This document shows positions 32,919 to 42,511 of a DNA stretch of 64,000 bases, piece by piece. This DNA is from Actinacidiphila yeochonensis CN732 (GTDB lineage Bacteria; Actinomycetota; Actinomycetes; Streptomycetales; Streptomycetaceae), in NCBI RefSeq assembly GCF_000745345.1, contig NZ_JQNR01000005.1, forward strand, positions 2,294,001-2,358,000. The letters are read 5' to 3'. The notes below the pieces were generated by a model. It was not told the DNA's origin. It did no database searches and saw nothing but the letters and a program-made list of their open reading frames with translations. Numbering within the stretch: the stretch's first letter is position 1; each line of letters starts with the position of its first letter. Position numbers and translations under genes: made by a program.

Positions 32919-35417
32919 ATGAGCGCCAGCGGCGAGCCCCGCGCCGGCACCCTGCTGGACTCGCTGCGCGTCGCCGTCGTCATGCTCGACACCTCCGGCC
33001 GGGTGCAGCTGTGGAGCCCGCTCGCCGAGGAGGTGCTGGGCTGGCCCGGCGAGCACATCGTGGGCCGCCGGATCGGCGGACTCTTCGGCCCGCCCGCCGG
33101 CACCCCGCTGGAGGCCATCGGCCTGGCCGGGAGCGGCGGCGAGGGGGCCGGCCCCCCGGACGCCGAAGCCCCGGACGAGGACCCGTCCGCGCAGACCCTG
33201 CTGGCCGAGCTGCTGCGCGACGGCCGCTGGGACGGCATCCTGTCGCTGCGCCACCGCGACGGCCACACCGTCCAGGTCGAGACCCGCGCCAGCCTGCTCG
33301 TCGACGGCGACGGCCGGCCGTTCGTCCTGGCCTCCCTGGCCGAGACCAGCCGGCTCAACACCCTGGAGCACGACCTCGCCGTCCTGGACTCGCTCTTCCA
33401 CTCCTCCCCGCTCGGCGTGGCCGTCTTCGACAACGACCTGCGCTACGTCCGGGTCAACGACGCGCTGGTCCGGATGAACGGCGTGCCGGCCGCCGGCCAC
33501 CTCGGCCGTACCGTCATGGAGGTCCTCGACCCCTCGATCGCCGGCAAGGTGCTGGAGCTCCAGCGGCAGGTACTGGCCACCGGGGAACCGGTGATCGACC
33601 TCGTCCTCACCGCCCCCGACGGCCGCTTCCACCGCTCGGTGTCCTACAACCGGCTGGTGGACCGCGCCGGGCGGGTACTCGGCATCTCCACCACCATCCT
33701 GGACGTCAGCGAGCGGGTCCGGCAGGCCGAGCGGGCCGAGCGGCACCGGCGCCGGCTGGACCTCCTCAACGAGGTCGGCTCGCGGGTCGCCGGACTGCTC
33801 GACGTGGGACCGGTCGCCCAGGCCGTCGCCGAGGCGCTGGCGCCGGGCTTCGGCGACTACGCGGGGGTGGTGCTGCACCGTGAGCTGGCCGGCGGCGAAC
33901 TACCCGCGTCCGGCTACCAGGAGGGCATGCCGCTGCGCCTGGCCGGTGTCGCCGCCCGGGAGTGGAGCGCACCGGTGAAGCGGATGCTCCGCCGCGACCA
34001 GCCGCTCGCCTTCGTCCGGCGGTCCGCGTACGGGGACGTGCTGGCCGGCGGCCGGCCCCGGCTGGTCGCGTCCGAGGAGGAGCTGCCGGCCACCAGCTAC
34101 CCGGGCGACCCGATGGTCCACGGCGCCCTCGAACTCGGCGTCACCTCCCTGCTGGTGCTGCCGCTGCGGGCCCGGGGGGTGGTGCTCGGGCTGCTGGTGG
34201 TGGCCCGCGCCCGCGGCCGGGAGCCCTTCGACCACGGCGACCTGGCGATGGCCGGCGAGGTCGCCGTACGCGCCGGCATCGCGCTGGACAACGCCCGGCT
34301 GTACGTGCGCGAACGCGAGGGCGCCCTGATGCTCCAGCGCAGCCTGCTGCCGCGCACGACGCCCGAACCGCCCGGCGTGGCCGTGGCCATCCGCTACCTG
34401 CCGGCCAGCAGCGCCGCCGAGGTGGGCGGCGACTGGTACGACGTGATCCCGCAGAGCGGCGGCCGGCTGGCGCTCGTCGTCGGCGACGTGATGGGCCACG
34501 GCCTGCCCGCAGCCGCGGCCATGGGTCGGCTGCGCACCGCCGTCCGCACCCTGGCCGCGCTCGACCTGCCGCCGGACGAACTGCTGCGCCGGGTCAACGA
34601 ACTCGGTGACGACCTCGCCCCCGGCCCCGGCGAGATCTGGATGGCCACCGCCGTGTACGCCGTCTACGACCCGTCCACCCGCCGCTGCTCCGTCGCCCTC
34701 GCCGGACACCTGCCGCCGGTGCTGGTCGTCGACGGGCCCGGCGGGGTCGGGGCGTCCGCCCGGGTGCTGGACCTGCCGGCCGGCCTGCCGCTGGGCGTCG
34801 GCAGGGAGCGCTTCGAGACCACCGAGCTCGACGTACCCGACGGCGGAGTGCTGGTGCTCTACACCGACGGCCTGGTCGAGGCGCGCGGCAGCGACATCGA
34901 CGCCGGCATCGGACGGCTGCGCGCCGCGCTGTCCGGGCGCCGGCTGGACTCCCTGGAGGACGCCTGCGACGGGCTGCTGGCCGTCCTCGACCCGGACCGC
35001 GAGGCCGACGACGTGGCGCTGCTGATGGCCCGGCTGGGGGCGCCGGACGGCTCCGCCGTCTCCTGGTCCTTCCCCGCCGAGGCCAGCGCGGTACGGCTGG
35101 CCCGCCGCCGGGTCCGCGACCGGCTGGCCGCCTGGGAGCTGCGGCCGCTCACCGACGTCACCGAACTGCTCGTCAGCGAGCTGGTCACCAACTCGCTGCG
35201 GTACGCCAGGGGCCCGATCGGGGTGCGGATGGTGCGCGGCGACTCGCTGCTGGTGGAGGTCTCCGACCCGCTGCCCGACCCGCCGCGGGTCCGGGACGCG
35301 GCCGAGGACGACGAGGGCGGGCGCGGCCTTCAGCTGGTGGCCAGGACCTCCCGGCGGTGGGGCACCCGGCGCGGCGCGCTCGGCAAGACCGTCTGGTTCG
35401 AGCTCGCCCTGCCCTGA
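32919..35417 (+). CDS. PAS-PAS-GAF-PP2C phosphatase with anti-sigma kinase domain (first paralogue)
   Basis: 832 residues from ATG 32919; a GTG at 32880 is also in frame. Two PAS domains (about 8-130, and 145-260 starting LFHSSPLGVAVFDNDLRYVRVN), a GAF domain (about 275-455; LDLLNEVGSRVAGLLDVG), a SpoIIE-type PP2C phosphatase (about 470-690) with metal motifs GGDWYDV and GDVMGHG and an end motif LYTDGLVEARG, and a C-terminal HATPase (about 700-832; ELLVSELVTNSLRYA, DEGGRGLQLV). Such proteins both phosphorylate and dephosphorylate anti-anti-sigma factors in response to small signals. No sigma factor or anti-sigma antagonist gene is adjacent. Confidence 0.92.
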   Translation: MSASGEPRAGTLLDSLRVAVVMLDTSGRVQLWSPLAEEVLGWPGEHIVGRRIGGLFGPPAGTPLEAIGLAGSGGEGAGPPDAEAPDEDPSAQTLLAELLRDGRWDGILSLRHRDGHTVQVETRASLLVDGDGRPFVLASLAETSRLNTLEHDLAVLDSLFHSSPLGVAVFDNDLRYVRVNDALVRMNGVPAAGHLGRTVMEVLDPSIAGKVLELQRQVLATGEPVIDLVLTAPDGRFHRSVSYNRLVDRAGRVLGISTTILDVSERVRQAERAERHRRRLDLLNEVGSRVAGLLDVGPVAQAVAEALAPGFGDYAGVVLHRELAGGELPASGYQEGMPLRLAGVAAREWSAPVKRMLRRDQPLAFVRRSAYGDVLAGGRPRLVASEEELPATSYPGDPMVHGALELGVTSLLVLPLRARGVVLGLLVVARARGREPFDHGDLAMAGEVAVRAGIALDNARLYVREREGALMLQRSLLPRTTPEPPGVAVAIRYLPASSAAEVGGDWYDVIPQSGGRLALVVGDVMGHGLPAAAAMGRLRTAVRTLAALDLPPDELLRRVNELGDDLAPGPGEIWMATAVYAVYDPSTRRCSVALAGHLPPVLVVDGPGGVGASARVLDLPAGLPLGVGRERFETTELDVPDGGVLVLYTDGLVEARGSDIDAGIGRLRAALSGRRLDSLEDACDGLLAVLDPDREADDVALLMARLGAPDGSAVSWSFPAEASAVRLARRRVRDRLAAWELRPLTDVTELLVSELVTNSLRYARGPIGVRMVRGDSLLVEVSDPLPDPPRVRDAAEDDEGGRGLQLVARTSRRWGTRRGALGKTVWFELALP

Positions 35418-36148
35418 CTCCCCGCCGACACCCGCCGACACCCGCCGACGCCCGCCACGGCTGCTCAGGACCACCGGGGCTTCCGGACCACCAGTGCTTC
35501 CGGATCGCCACGGCTGCTCCGACGTCCCCACGGTCGGCGTGCGGCGTGGTGGCGTCCGCCCGCGCCGTCCGCCCTTCCGGTCCGCCTGCGGGGCGCCCCG
35601 CCGCCGTGATGTCCGTCACACCACCGGGTCCGCGCCGCGCCTGCGGGCCCCGGCGCGTCCGGTGCGCGCCCGCGCGCGGCGGCCCGTCAGACCAGGCGCG
35701 CGGGACGCTCCGCGCGCCCACCCGGTGCCCCCGCGCGCCCACCCGGTGCCCCCGCGCCCGAACGGCGCCGTTCCGGCGCCTCCGCGCGCCCGCCCGGCGG
35801 CGCACCGCCGGGCCGCGCGCCCGCGCTCCGACCGGCCCCGACGCACGGCCGCCGGCCGCGCGCGAGCCGGGTCCGGTCGGCTGACCTGCGCCGGGTGGGG
35901 AACACGATGGTTCGGCGGGCCCGAGTCGGGTATGCCGAAGGGACGGGAGGAAGAGGCGGGGCGACGTGTGGGACCACGTGCGCGAGTGGGAACGGGAAGG
36001 GAACGTGCGCATGAGGCGGCCGGGGGAGGCCGCGGTGCGCAGGAGCTGAGATGATGCTGTGATCGCGAAGACCGTGTGCTGGACGCTCGCCATGCTGAAT
36101 ACTCGGCAGCAACCGGTCCATGTGTGCTGAGCTGGAGGGGTCGGGCGA
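35418..36148. other. Gene-free gap between the two phosphatase genes
   Basis: 0.73 kb of extreme GC in its first half. Frames here encode only Arg/Pro/Ala strings and I accept none. It contains a 10-bp CCGACACCCG repeat (35425-35455) and a perfect 21-bp tandem repeat (35711-35752). From about 35890 composition is more normal; this part should hold the promoter of the second phosphatase gene. Confidence 0.7.
35711..35752. repeat. 21-bp perfect tandem repeat
   Basis: CGCGCGCCCACCCGGTGCCCC twice, at 35711-35731 and 35732-35752, in the non-coding gap. Slippage product. Confidence 0.85.
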
Positions 36149-38707
36149 GTGAGCGACATGCCAGCCGGGGCTGAAGCGCCCGGCGACGACGCGGACATGG
36201 CGCGGGCCGGGTTCTGGCAGTCGAGCCCGCCCGGTTCCCTTTACGACTACATACGGGTCGCCGCGTTCTCCCTGGACAGCGGCGGCCGGGTCGAGCAGTG
36301 GAGCGAACGGGCCGCCGAGTTCTTCGGCGTGCCCGCAGCCGAGGCGATCGGCCGCGACCCGATCGACGCCTTCGCCCCCGCCGAGGTGCGCGGCCGCGCC
36401 CACCACCGGATGGCGGAGATCCTCGACGGGCGCGAGTGGAACGGCCTGCTGCCCTACCGGGACCCGGCCGGCGGCCAGGGCCTGGCCGAGGTCTACGTCA
36501 TGCCCGCCGACGGCGGCGCGCTGTGCGTGGCCGTCGACGTGGCCGCGCTGCGCCAGATCGAGACCGACCTCGCCGCCTCCCAGGCGGTGTTCGGCCAGTC
36601 CCCGATGGGCTTCGTGCTCTTCGACGTCCGCCTGCGGCTGATCCGGGTCAACGACCGGTTCGCGGAGGTCTTCGGCCGTCCCGCCGACACGCACCCCGGC
36701 CGCGGCCCGCACGACTTCCTCTCCCGGGTGGAGGCCGACCGGCTCACGGCCGCGCTGCGGCAGGTGCTGGAGACCGGCGACCCGGTCCTGGACATGCCCT
36801 TGGTGGGCACCGTGCCCGGCGACCCGGCCCGGCGACGCTGGGCGATCTCGCTGTACCGGCTGCACAGCAACTCCGGCCGCCCGATCGGCGTGGCCGGCCT
36901 GGCCGTCGACGTCACCGGCCGGCAGCGCGCCGAACGCGAGGCCGCGCACGCCCGCCGCAACCTCGCGCTGCTCAACGAGGCCGGCTCCCGTATCGGCACC
37001 TCCCTCGACCTGGAGACCACCGCCCGGGAACTGCTCGACGTGGCCGTGCCGCACTTCTGCGACCTCGCCTCCGTCGACCTCTACCAGGCGCTGCTGTCCG
37101 GCGCCGAGGAGCTGACGGGCACCAGCGACGGCAGCGGCGAGCTGCGCCGGGTCGCCTTCGCCAGCGCCGTCTCGGACGCGCCCGTGGTGATGGCCGGCGA
37201 CGACGACGTCAACCCCGGCGACGGCCCGGTGTCGGTCGGCGCGGTGCACCGCTACCGCTTCAGCTCCGCCAGCGCCCGCGCCCTGCGCACCGCCCAGCCG
37301 CAGGTGATCGACGGCGAGAGCGGCCACGACCTCCGCACCCCGCTGGTGCAGTCCACCCTGGTGGTGCCGATGGTCGCCCGCGACACGGTGCTCGGCCTGG
37401 TGCAGTTCTCCCGGGCCAAGGGCAGCGAGCCGTTCACCGGGCGGGACCGCATGCTCGCCGAGGAACTGGCCGCCCGCGCCGCCATATTCCTCGACAACGC
37501 GCGCCTGTACCGGCGCGAGCACGAGCGCGCCCTGATCCTCCAGCGCAGCCTGCTGCCGCCGGACGACCCGGAGGCGGCCGGCCTCGACATCGCCTGCCGC
37601 TACCTGCCCGGCAGCATGGAGACCGAGGTCGGCGGCGACTGGTTCGACGTCATCGAACTACCCGGCCACCGGACCGCGTTGGTGGTCGGGGACGTGATGG
37701 GGCGCGGCCTGCGCGCGGCCGTCGCGATGGGCGAACTGCGCACCGCCGTCCGCACGCTGGCCATGCTCGACCTCGAACCCGCCGAGGTGCTCACCGCGTT
37801 GGACGAGGTGGCCAGCGGCCTGGGCGCGCCCTCGGCCGGTCGCAGCCGCCGCTCCAAGGAGACCTCCGACGCCGACCTGGGCGAGGTCTACCTGGCCACC
37901 GCGGTGTACGCCGTCTACGACTCGGTCACCCGGCGCTGCACCATCGCCAACGCCGGCCACCTGCCGCCGGTGGTGGTGGAGCCCGGCGAGCAGCCGATGC
38001 TGCTGGAGCTGCCCAAGGGCGTGCCGCTCGGCGTCGGCGGCGAGCCGTTCGAGGAGACCGAGGTGCAACTCGCCGACGGCTCGCTGCTCGCCCTCTACAC
38101 CGACGGCCTGGTGGAGTCCCGGAACCACCCGCTCGACGAGGGCCTGGACGCCTTCCGCAACTCGCTGGCCGACTCCGGCCGCCCGCTGGAGGACGTCTGC
38201 GACCACGTGCTGGCCACCCTCGACACCGCCCACGGCGAGGACGACATCGCGCTGCTGATGGCCCGCGTCGAGGGCCTGCCGGCGGACCACGTCGGCGACT
38301 GGCGGCTGGAGCCGCAGCTGACCAGCGTGGCCAAGGCCCGGGAGCTGGCCCGCGGCCAACTCCTCGCCTGGGACCTGGAGGAGCTGGTCGACACCACCGA
38401 ACTCCTCGTCAGCGAGCTGGTCACCAACGCGCTGCGGCACGGCTACGGCGACATCCGGCTGCGGCTGCTGCTGGACCGCACGCTGGTGTGCGAGGTGTGG
38501 GACAGCGCGCTGGTGCAGCCGCGCCGCCGCCGCGCCCGCGACACCGACGAGGGCGGCCGCGGCCTGCAACTCGTCGCGATGCTCAGCCGCAGCTGGGGCA
38601 GCCGCCGCACCCACCGGGGCAAGACCGTCTGGTTCGAACTCGCCCTGCGCGCCTCCGCCTCCGGCTCCGCCGGCCCGTCCGTGGACGACCTGCTGAACAT
38701 GTTCTAG
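36149..38707 (+). CDS. PAS-PAS-GAF-PP2C phosphatase with anti-sigma kinase domain (second paralogue)
   Basis: 852 residues from GTG 36149, GGAGGGG upstream. Same domain order as the gene before it: PAS (DYIRVAAFSLDSGGRVEQWSE), PAS (VFGQSPMGFVLFDVRLRLIRVN), GAF (LALLNEAGSRIGTSLDLE), PP2C (GGDWFDV, GDVMGRGL, LYTDGLVESRN) and HATPase (ELLVSELVTNALRHGYGDI, DEGGRGLQLVAML). It has an insert of about 20 residues in the phosphatase (PSAGRSRRSKETSDADLG). The pair clearly arose by duplication; the PAS domains have diverged more than the catalytic parts, suggesting different input signals with a shared output. Confidence 0.92.
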   Translation: MSDMPAGAEAPGDDADMARAGFWQSSPPGSLYDYIRVAAFSLDSGGRVEQWSERAAEFFGVPAAEAIGRDPIDAFAPAEVRGRAHHRMAEILDGREWNGLLPYRDPAGGQGLAEVYVMPADGGALCVAVDVAALRQIETDLAASQAVFGQSPMGFVLFDVRLRLIRVNDRFAEVFGRPADTHPGRGPHDFLSRVEADRLTAALRQVLETGDPVLDMPLVGTVPGDPARRRWAISLYRLHSNSGRPIGVAGLAVDVTGRQRAEREAAHARRNLALLNEAGSRIGTSLDLETTARELLDVAVPHFCDLASVDLYQALLSGAEELTGTSDGSGELRRVAFASAVSDAPVVMAGDDDVNPGDGPVSVGAVHRYRFSSASARALRTAQPQVIDGESGHDLRTPLVQSTLVVPMVARDTVLGLVQFSRAKGSEPFTGRDRMLAEELAARAAIFLDNARLYRREHERALILQRSLLPPDDPEAAGLDIACRYLPGSMETEVGGDWFDVIELPGHRTALVVGDVMGRGLRAAVAMGELRTAVRTLAMLDLEPAEVLTALDEVASGLGAPSAGRSRRSKETSDADLGEVYLATAVYAVYDSVTRRCTIANAGHLPPVVVEPGEQPMLLELPKGVPLGVGGEPFEETEVQLADGSLLALYTDGLVESRNHPLDEGLDAFRNSLADSGRPLEDVCDHVLATLDTAHGEDDIALLMARVEGLPADHVGDWRLEPQLTSVAKARELARGQLLAWDLEELVDTTELLVSELVTNALRHGYGDIRLRLLLDRTLVCEVWDSALVQPRRRRARDTDEGGRGLQLVAMLSRSWGSRRTHRGKTVWFELALRASASGSAGPSVDDLLNMF

Positions 38708-38932
38708 GGCCGTGGCCGGCAGGGTCTGCCCGGTGGCGAGGTGTCCTGGTGCGGTCAGCCGCAAGGCGCCGAACCGGCCTCGTCGCGGGTCTGCTCGGCC
38801 GGTACGGCAACGTGGCGGACGGGCGTGCCAGGGCGGCGAGCGGGGCAGACCTCGCCGGGAGCGGCACCAGGGCCGCGCCCCGGGCGGGTCCCCGCCCGCG
38901 GCGCCCGCCGGGGCCGCGCCCGGAGTCGGCGG

Positions 38933-39658
38933 TCAGCGGTTGGCGGGGGACTTCAGACGGGCGAGGCGGGTGCTGACCTCCGGGTCGTCCTCCAGGACCT
39001 CAAGGGACTCGAACTGGCCGTCCAGGGCCGAGGCCGGCAGGTCCTGGCGGCCCTGGCTACGGACCTCCTCGCGGCGGACCTTCTCCTCGAAGCGGCCCAG
39101 GTCGCTCGTCGGGTCGAGGACGTCGATCTCCCGGACCGTGTCCAGCACGGTGCCGCGGGCCGGGGCCGGGGCGGTGCGCGACCGGACCACCAGCTCGTCG
39201 CGGTGCGCCCGCAGCCGCTCCAGCCGCTCCTTGCAGCGGTCCAGCCCGGCGCGCAGCCTGTCCACCGTCTCGCTCTGCGCGGTGATGGGCGACCGGCCGG
39301 CGGCCGCCTCCCGCTCGGAGTGCAGCTGGCGGCCCAGCGCGACCCGGGCCAGGGTGTCGAAGCGGTCCGCCTCTACCGTCCGACCGGCCGAGCGCAGCTC
39401 GTCGGCGCGGGTGCTGGCCTGCGCCGCCTTGCCGCCCCACTGCACCGCGGCCGCGACGTCCTCGGCGTGGTCCTGCTCCATCAGCCGCAGGCCGCCGACG
39501 GCGTCGGCGACCGCCTGCTCGCCCTCCCGGACGGTGTCGGCGTAGTCCCGGATCAGCTGGTCGGCCATCTTGTGCTCGTCCTCGGCCTGGTCGAGGAGGG
39601 CGCCGATGTCCGCGCGGGCCAGCTGTCCCACCCGGCCGACGATCGTCTGCTTGGTCAT
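38933..39658 (-). CDS. PspA/IM30-family membrane stress protein
   Basis: 241 residues, starting TKQTIVGRVGQLARADIGALLDQAEDEHKM. Nearly all helical with long coiled-coil stretches, no transmembrane segment; the N-terminal amphipathic helix would bind the inner face of the membrane. Members form ring or rod scaffolds that repair membranes. It is shorter in the first helix region than E. coli PspA but matches the actinobacterial form. It follows the membrane gene upstream on the same strand, the usual streptomycete pairing. Confidence 0.88.
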   Translation of the reverse strand: MTKQTIVGRVGQLARADIGALLDQAEDEHKMADQLIRDYADTVREGEQAVADAVGGLRLMEQDHAEDVAAAVQWGGKAAQASTRADELRSAGRTVEADRFDTLARVALGRQLHSEREAAAGRSPITAQSETVDRLRAGLDRCKERLERLRAHRDELVVRSRTAPAPARGTVLDTVREIDVLDPTSDLGRFEEKVRREEVRSQGRQDLPASALDGQFESLEVLEDDPEVSTRLARLKSPANR

Positions 39659-39853
39659 CTCTGCTCCCTGGTGCGGTGGTTCGGGCGCTCTTCGGGTGCC
39701 TGCGGTGCCTGCGGTGCCTGAGGTGCTTCACGGGTGCGGGGTGCGGGGTGCGGGGTGCTCGGACGCTTCGGGCGCCGGCGGGGCCGGTCGGCCCGGTGGC
39801 CCCGGCCGGCTCGTGGTGGTGGCGGGGGTGGCGGGCGGCGGCGCGACGGGGGG
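39659..39853. repeat. Short tandem repeats between pspA-like gene and its neighbour
   Basis: Non-coding 195 bp with GGTGCCTGC units (about 39697-39725) and GGGTGCG units (about 39735-39760). No other element seen. Confidence 0.55.
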
Positions 39854-41982
39854 TCAGGGGCGGTCGCCGGCCAGCCGGCCGCGGGTGCGGCCGCCGCCGA
39901 AGCTGCCGGGCCCGGCGCCGCCGAAGCCGCCGCCGCGGCCGCGCCGGCCCCGGCGCGGATCGCCCAGCAGGAGCCCGCCGAGCACCGCGCCGGCCAGGCC
40001 GGGCACGGCGTCCGCCCCGGCCGCGCCCCGGCCCCCGGTGTCTCCGGGCTCCCCGTCGGCGAAGCCGGTGAAGTCGGCGACGTCCTCCCGGGCGTACGCC
40101 AGGGCGTCCCGGGCCAGCCGGTCCGCCTCCCGGGCCAGGCCGAGTGCGGCCCGCGGATCGCCGCGGTAGGCGGCCGACGAGGGCCCCGACCGCCAGCGCC
40201 TCCGCTTTCCGCAGCCTCCGCTCCGCCTCCGCCAGCCGGGTCCTGGCCTGGCTGCCGATCGCGCCCCGGTGCGTGGCCACCTCGTCCCGGGCCGCCGCCA
40301 CCTCGCCCCGCGCGGCCAGCAGCGCCCGCTCCAGCAGGGCCACGGCCCGCCGCCCGGCCGCCACCTCGTCCCGGGTGCCGGCCAGCGCGCGCTCCAGCGC
40401 GGCGTCGGCCACCGCCACCCGGCGCAGCGCGGCGATCGGGTCGGGCCGGCCGCCCGCCAGCTCCTCGCGGACCGCGGCCAGCGCCGCCTCGGCCCGGGCC
40501 ACCCGGCCGCGCAGCGCCGCCTGCCCGCCGGGCCCGCCGGGGCCGGCCGCCGGCCGGGCGGGCGGCGAGCAGCTGCCGCGCCTCGGCCAGATCCGCGCCG
40601 GTCACCGCGAGCGCCTCGTGCAGTGCGGCGTCGGCCGAGCGCAGCACCTCGCCGCGCCGGGCCACGGACCCGGCCAGCACCGCGGCCTGGCCCAGCGCCC
40701 CCTCGGCGGCGCGGACGAACGCGGCGGCGCCGGTGTCCCCGCCCAGCGCGGCCTCCGCCCACGCCAGGCAGGCCCGGGCGAAGGCCAGCCGGTCCCGGGC
40801 CTCGGCCGGGTGCCCGGCCACCGGGGCGAGCGCGGCGGCGGCGTACCGCTCGCCCAGCAGGCCGAGCGCGGCCTCCGCCGCCGCGATCCGCTCGTGCAGC
40901 GCCGCCGCCCGTGCCCGCGCGCGCTCCAGCGCCTGGGGCGCGTCCGCCGCCAGCGACCGCAGCCGGTCGAACGCGTCCACCTCGGCGTCCAGCCGGCGGT
41001 CGGCCTGTGTGCAGCGGGAGAGGATCTCGTCGAGCATCTGCCGCCGGGCCGCGTCGTCCGCCGCGCCGACGTCGTCGAGCTTCTGGCGCAGCCGGAACGC
41101 CGAGGTCAGCTCGGCCCGCGCGTAGTCGACCGCCTCGCCGAACGGCCGCGCCGCGTCCTCGCCGCACTGGGCCGCGGCCAGGCCCACGTCCTCCTGGCTG
41201 GTGAGTACGGCGTCGTCGGTGGCCACCAGCAGCTCGCGGGCCTGCGCGTCCAGCTCCGGCAGCGGGGTGACCGGCACCGGCAGCCTGGGCCGGGCCCGCC
41301 AGCCGGCCGTCTCCGGGCTGACCGCCGCGCGCACCGGCCGCGGCCGCACCCGGCGCCGCCGCATCGCCCACATGGTCAGCAGGGCCGCGGCCGCGAGCGC
41401 CGCCAGCGGGAACCACAGCGCGCTGGTGGCACGGCCGTCCGACCCGGGGTTGGCGGCACCCGGGGAGGACGGCGGCGTGTCCAGGGTGGTCGGCGGCGCC
41501 GCCGGCACGGCCACCGGGAGCGGCTCGGCACCGGCGGCGTCTCCCGCGACGGCAGCGGTGACGGCCGGAGTACGGACGGCGCGGTCCGCGGAAACGACGG
41601 CGGTGACCGCCACGGACGCGGACGCGGCCGCGGGCTCGGCGAGGTCGTGGCCGTGGCCGTGGTCGCCCGGGTCGTCCGGGTCGCCCCGGCCGGCGACGGC
41701 TCGCAGGCGGCCGGGCACCGCGCGGGTCGGCGGCGGGTGGCCGGGGGAGGCGTCCGCCCGCCCGTCCGCTCCACCGTCAGTCCGTCCTTCCGGCCGGCTG
41801 TCCGCCCCGCCGTCCGCCCGTCCGCTCGGACCGCTCGCGGCCGGGCCGCCGCGGGACAGGGACAGGGATATGGGCGCGTGCTCCCGGGCGGCCGCCCCGG
41901 GCCCCGCTCCCGCCAGCGCTGCCACCGCCGCGGCGAACAGGGCGGGGACCAGCGCGGGGAACGCCGCTCGTCTTCTGCGCAC
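39854..41982 (-). pseudogene. Coiled-coil membrane protein beside pspA, frameshifted twice, TPM domain missing
   Basis: Start GTG 41982 behind GGGAGG: signal peptide (FPALVPALFAAAVAALAGAGP), then about 130 residues of Gly/Asp/Arg/Ala-rich sequence where relatives carry the globular TPM domain, a membrane helix (LWFPLAALAAAALLTMWAM), then a helical domain (LPELDAQARELLVATDDAVL, GEAVDYARAELTSAFRLRQ). The conserved reading leaves its frame near 40539-40542 (a GGGG run) and continues as QAALRGRVARAEAAL in a second frame, then shifts again at 40184-40187 (CCCC on the plus strand) into YRGDPRAALGLAREADRLA. It ends in a Gly-rich tail. Each break equals one extra base in a homopolymer, so either sequencing error or gene decay. 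Confidence 0.7.
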
Positions 41983-42511
41983 CTCGCCGCCTCCCGCCGC
42001 CTGTCCTTTTCTGGAGCGTATGTGCGCGTATGTTCTTCCGCGACTCCACGGGCGCGCCCGGGCGGCGGGCGCGGGCGGCGGCCGGGACGGCGTCCCCCAG
42101 CAGGGGCAGGCCCTCTCGGGCGGGCGGCCGTGGAGCGGACGCGGCGCATGCCGAACGTGTCGCCGGCGTGCTCGTCCAGCCGGGCCGAGCGGAGCGTCGG
42201 GTCGTCCAGCCGGCGCCGGATCGAGGCCGGGGCGTCGTGCGGGGGGGCATGGCTGTTCCCTCACGCACGCCGCGGCGCCCCGCTCCTCGCCGCCGAGAGC
42301 CCCGCCCGGGCGGCGGGCGGGGCTCTTCGGGGGGGTGGGGTGGGCCGGACGGGTGGAGGTCGCCGGAGGTCGCGCCGGGTCCGCCCGGGACGTGGGACAC
42401 CTCCTCTGGAGCCGGGGCGGATCAGGCCGCCCTTGCCGCACCAGAGCAGAAACGTCCCCCGGCGCACCGCAGGCGCGGCACGCCGCAAGGGCCGCGGAGG
42501 TGTCCGAGTCC
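41983..42511. other. Gene-free divergent region
   Basis: 529 bp between divergent starts. No acceptable gene or clear hairpin with T-run; it should contain the promoters of both flanking genes. Confidence 0.55.

Noticed and set aside
35494..36054. Open frames in the gap between the two phosphatase genes
   Set aside because: Only Arg/Pro/Ala low-complexity translation, no ribosome site, and tandem repeats run through them.
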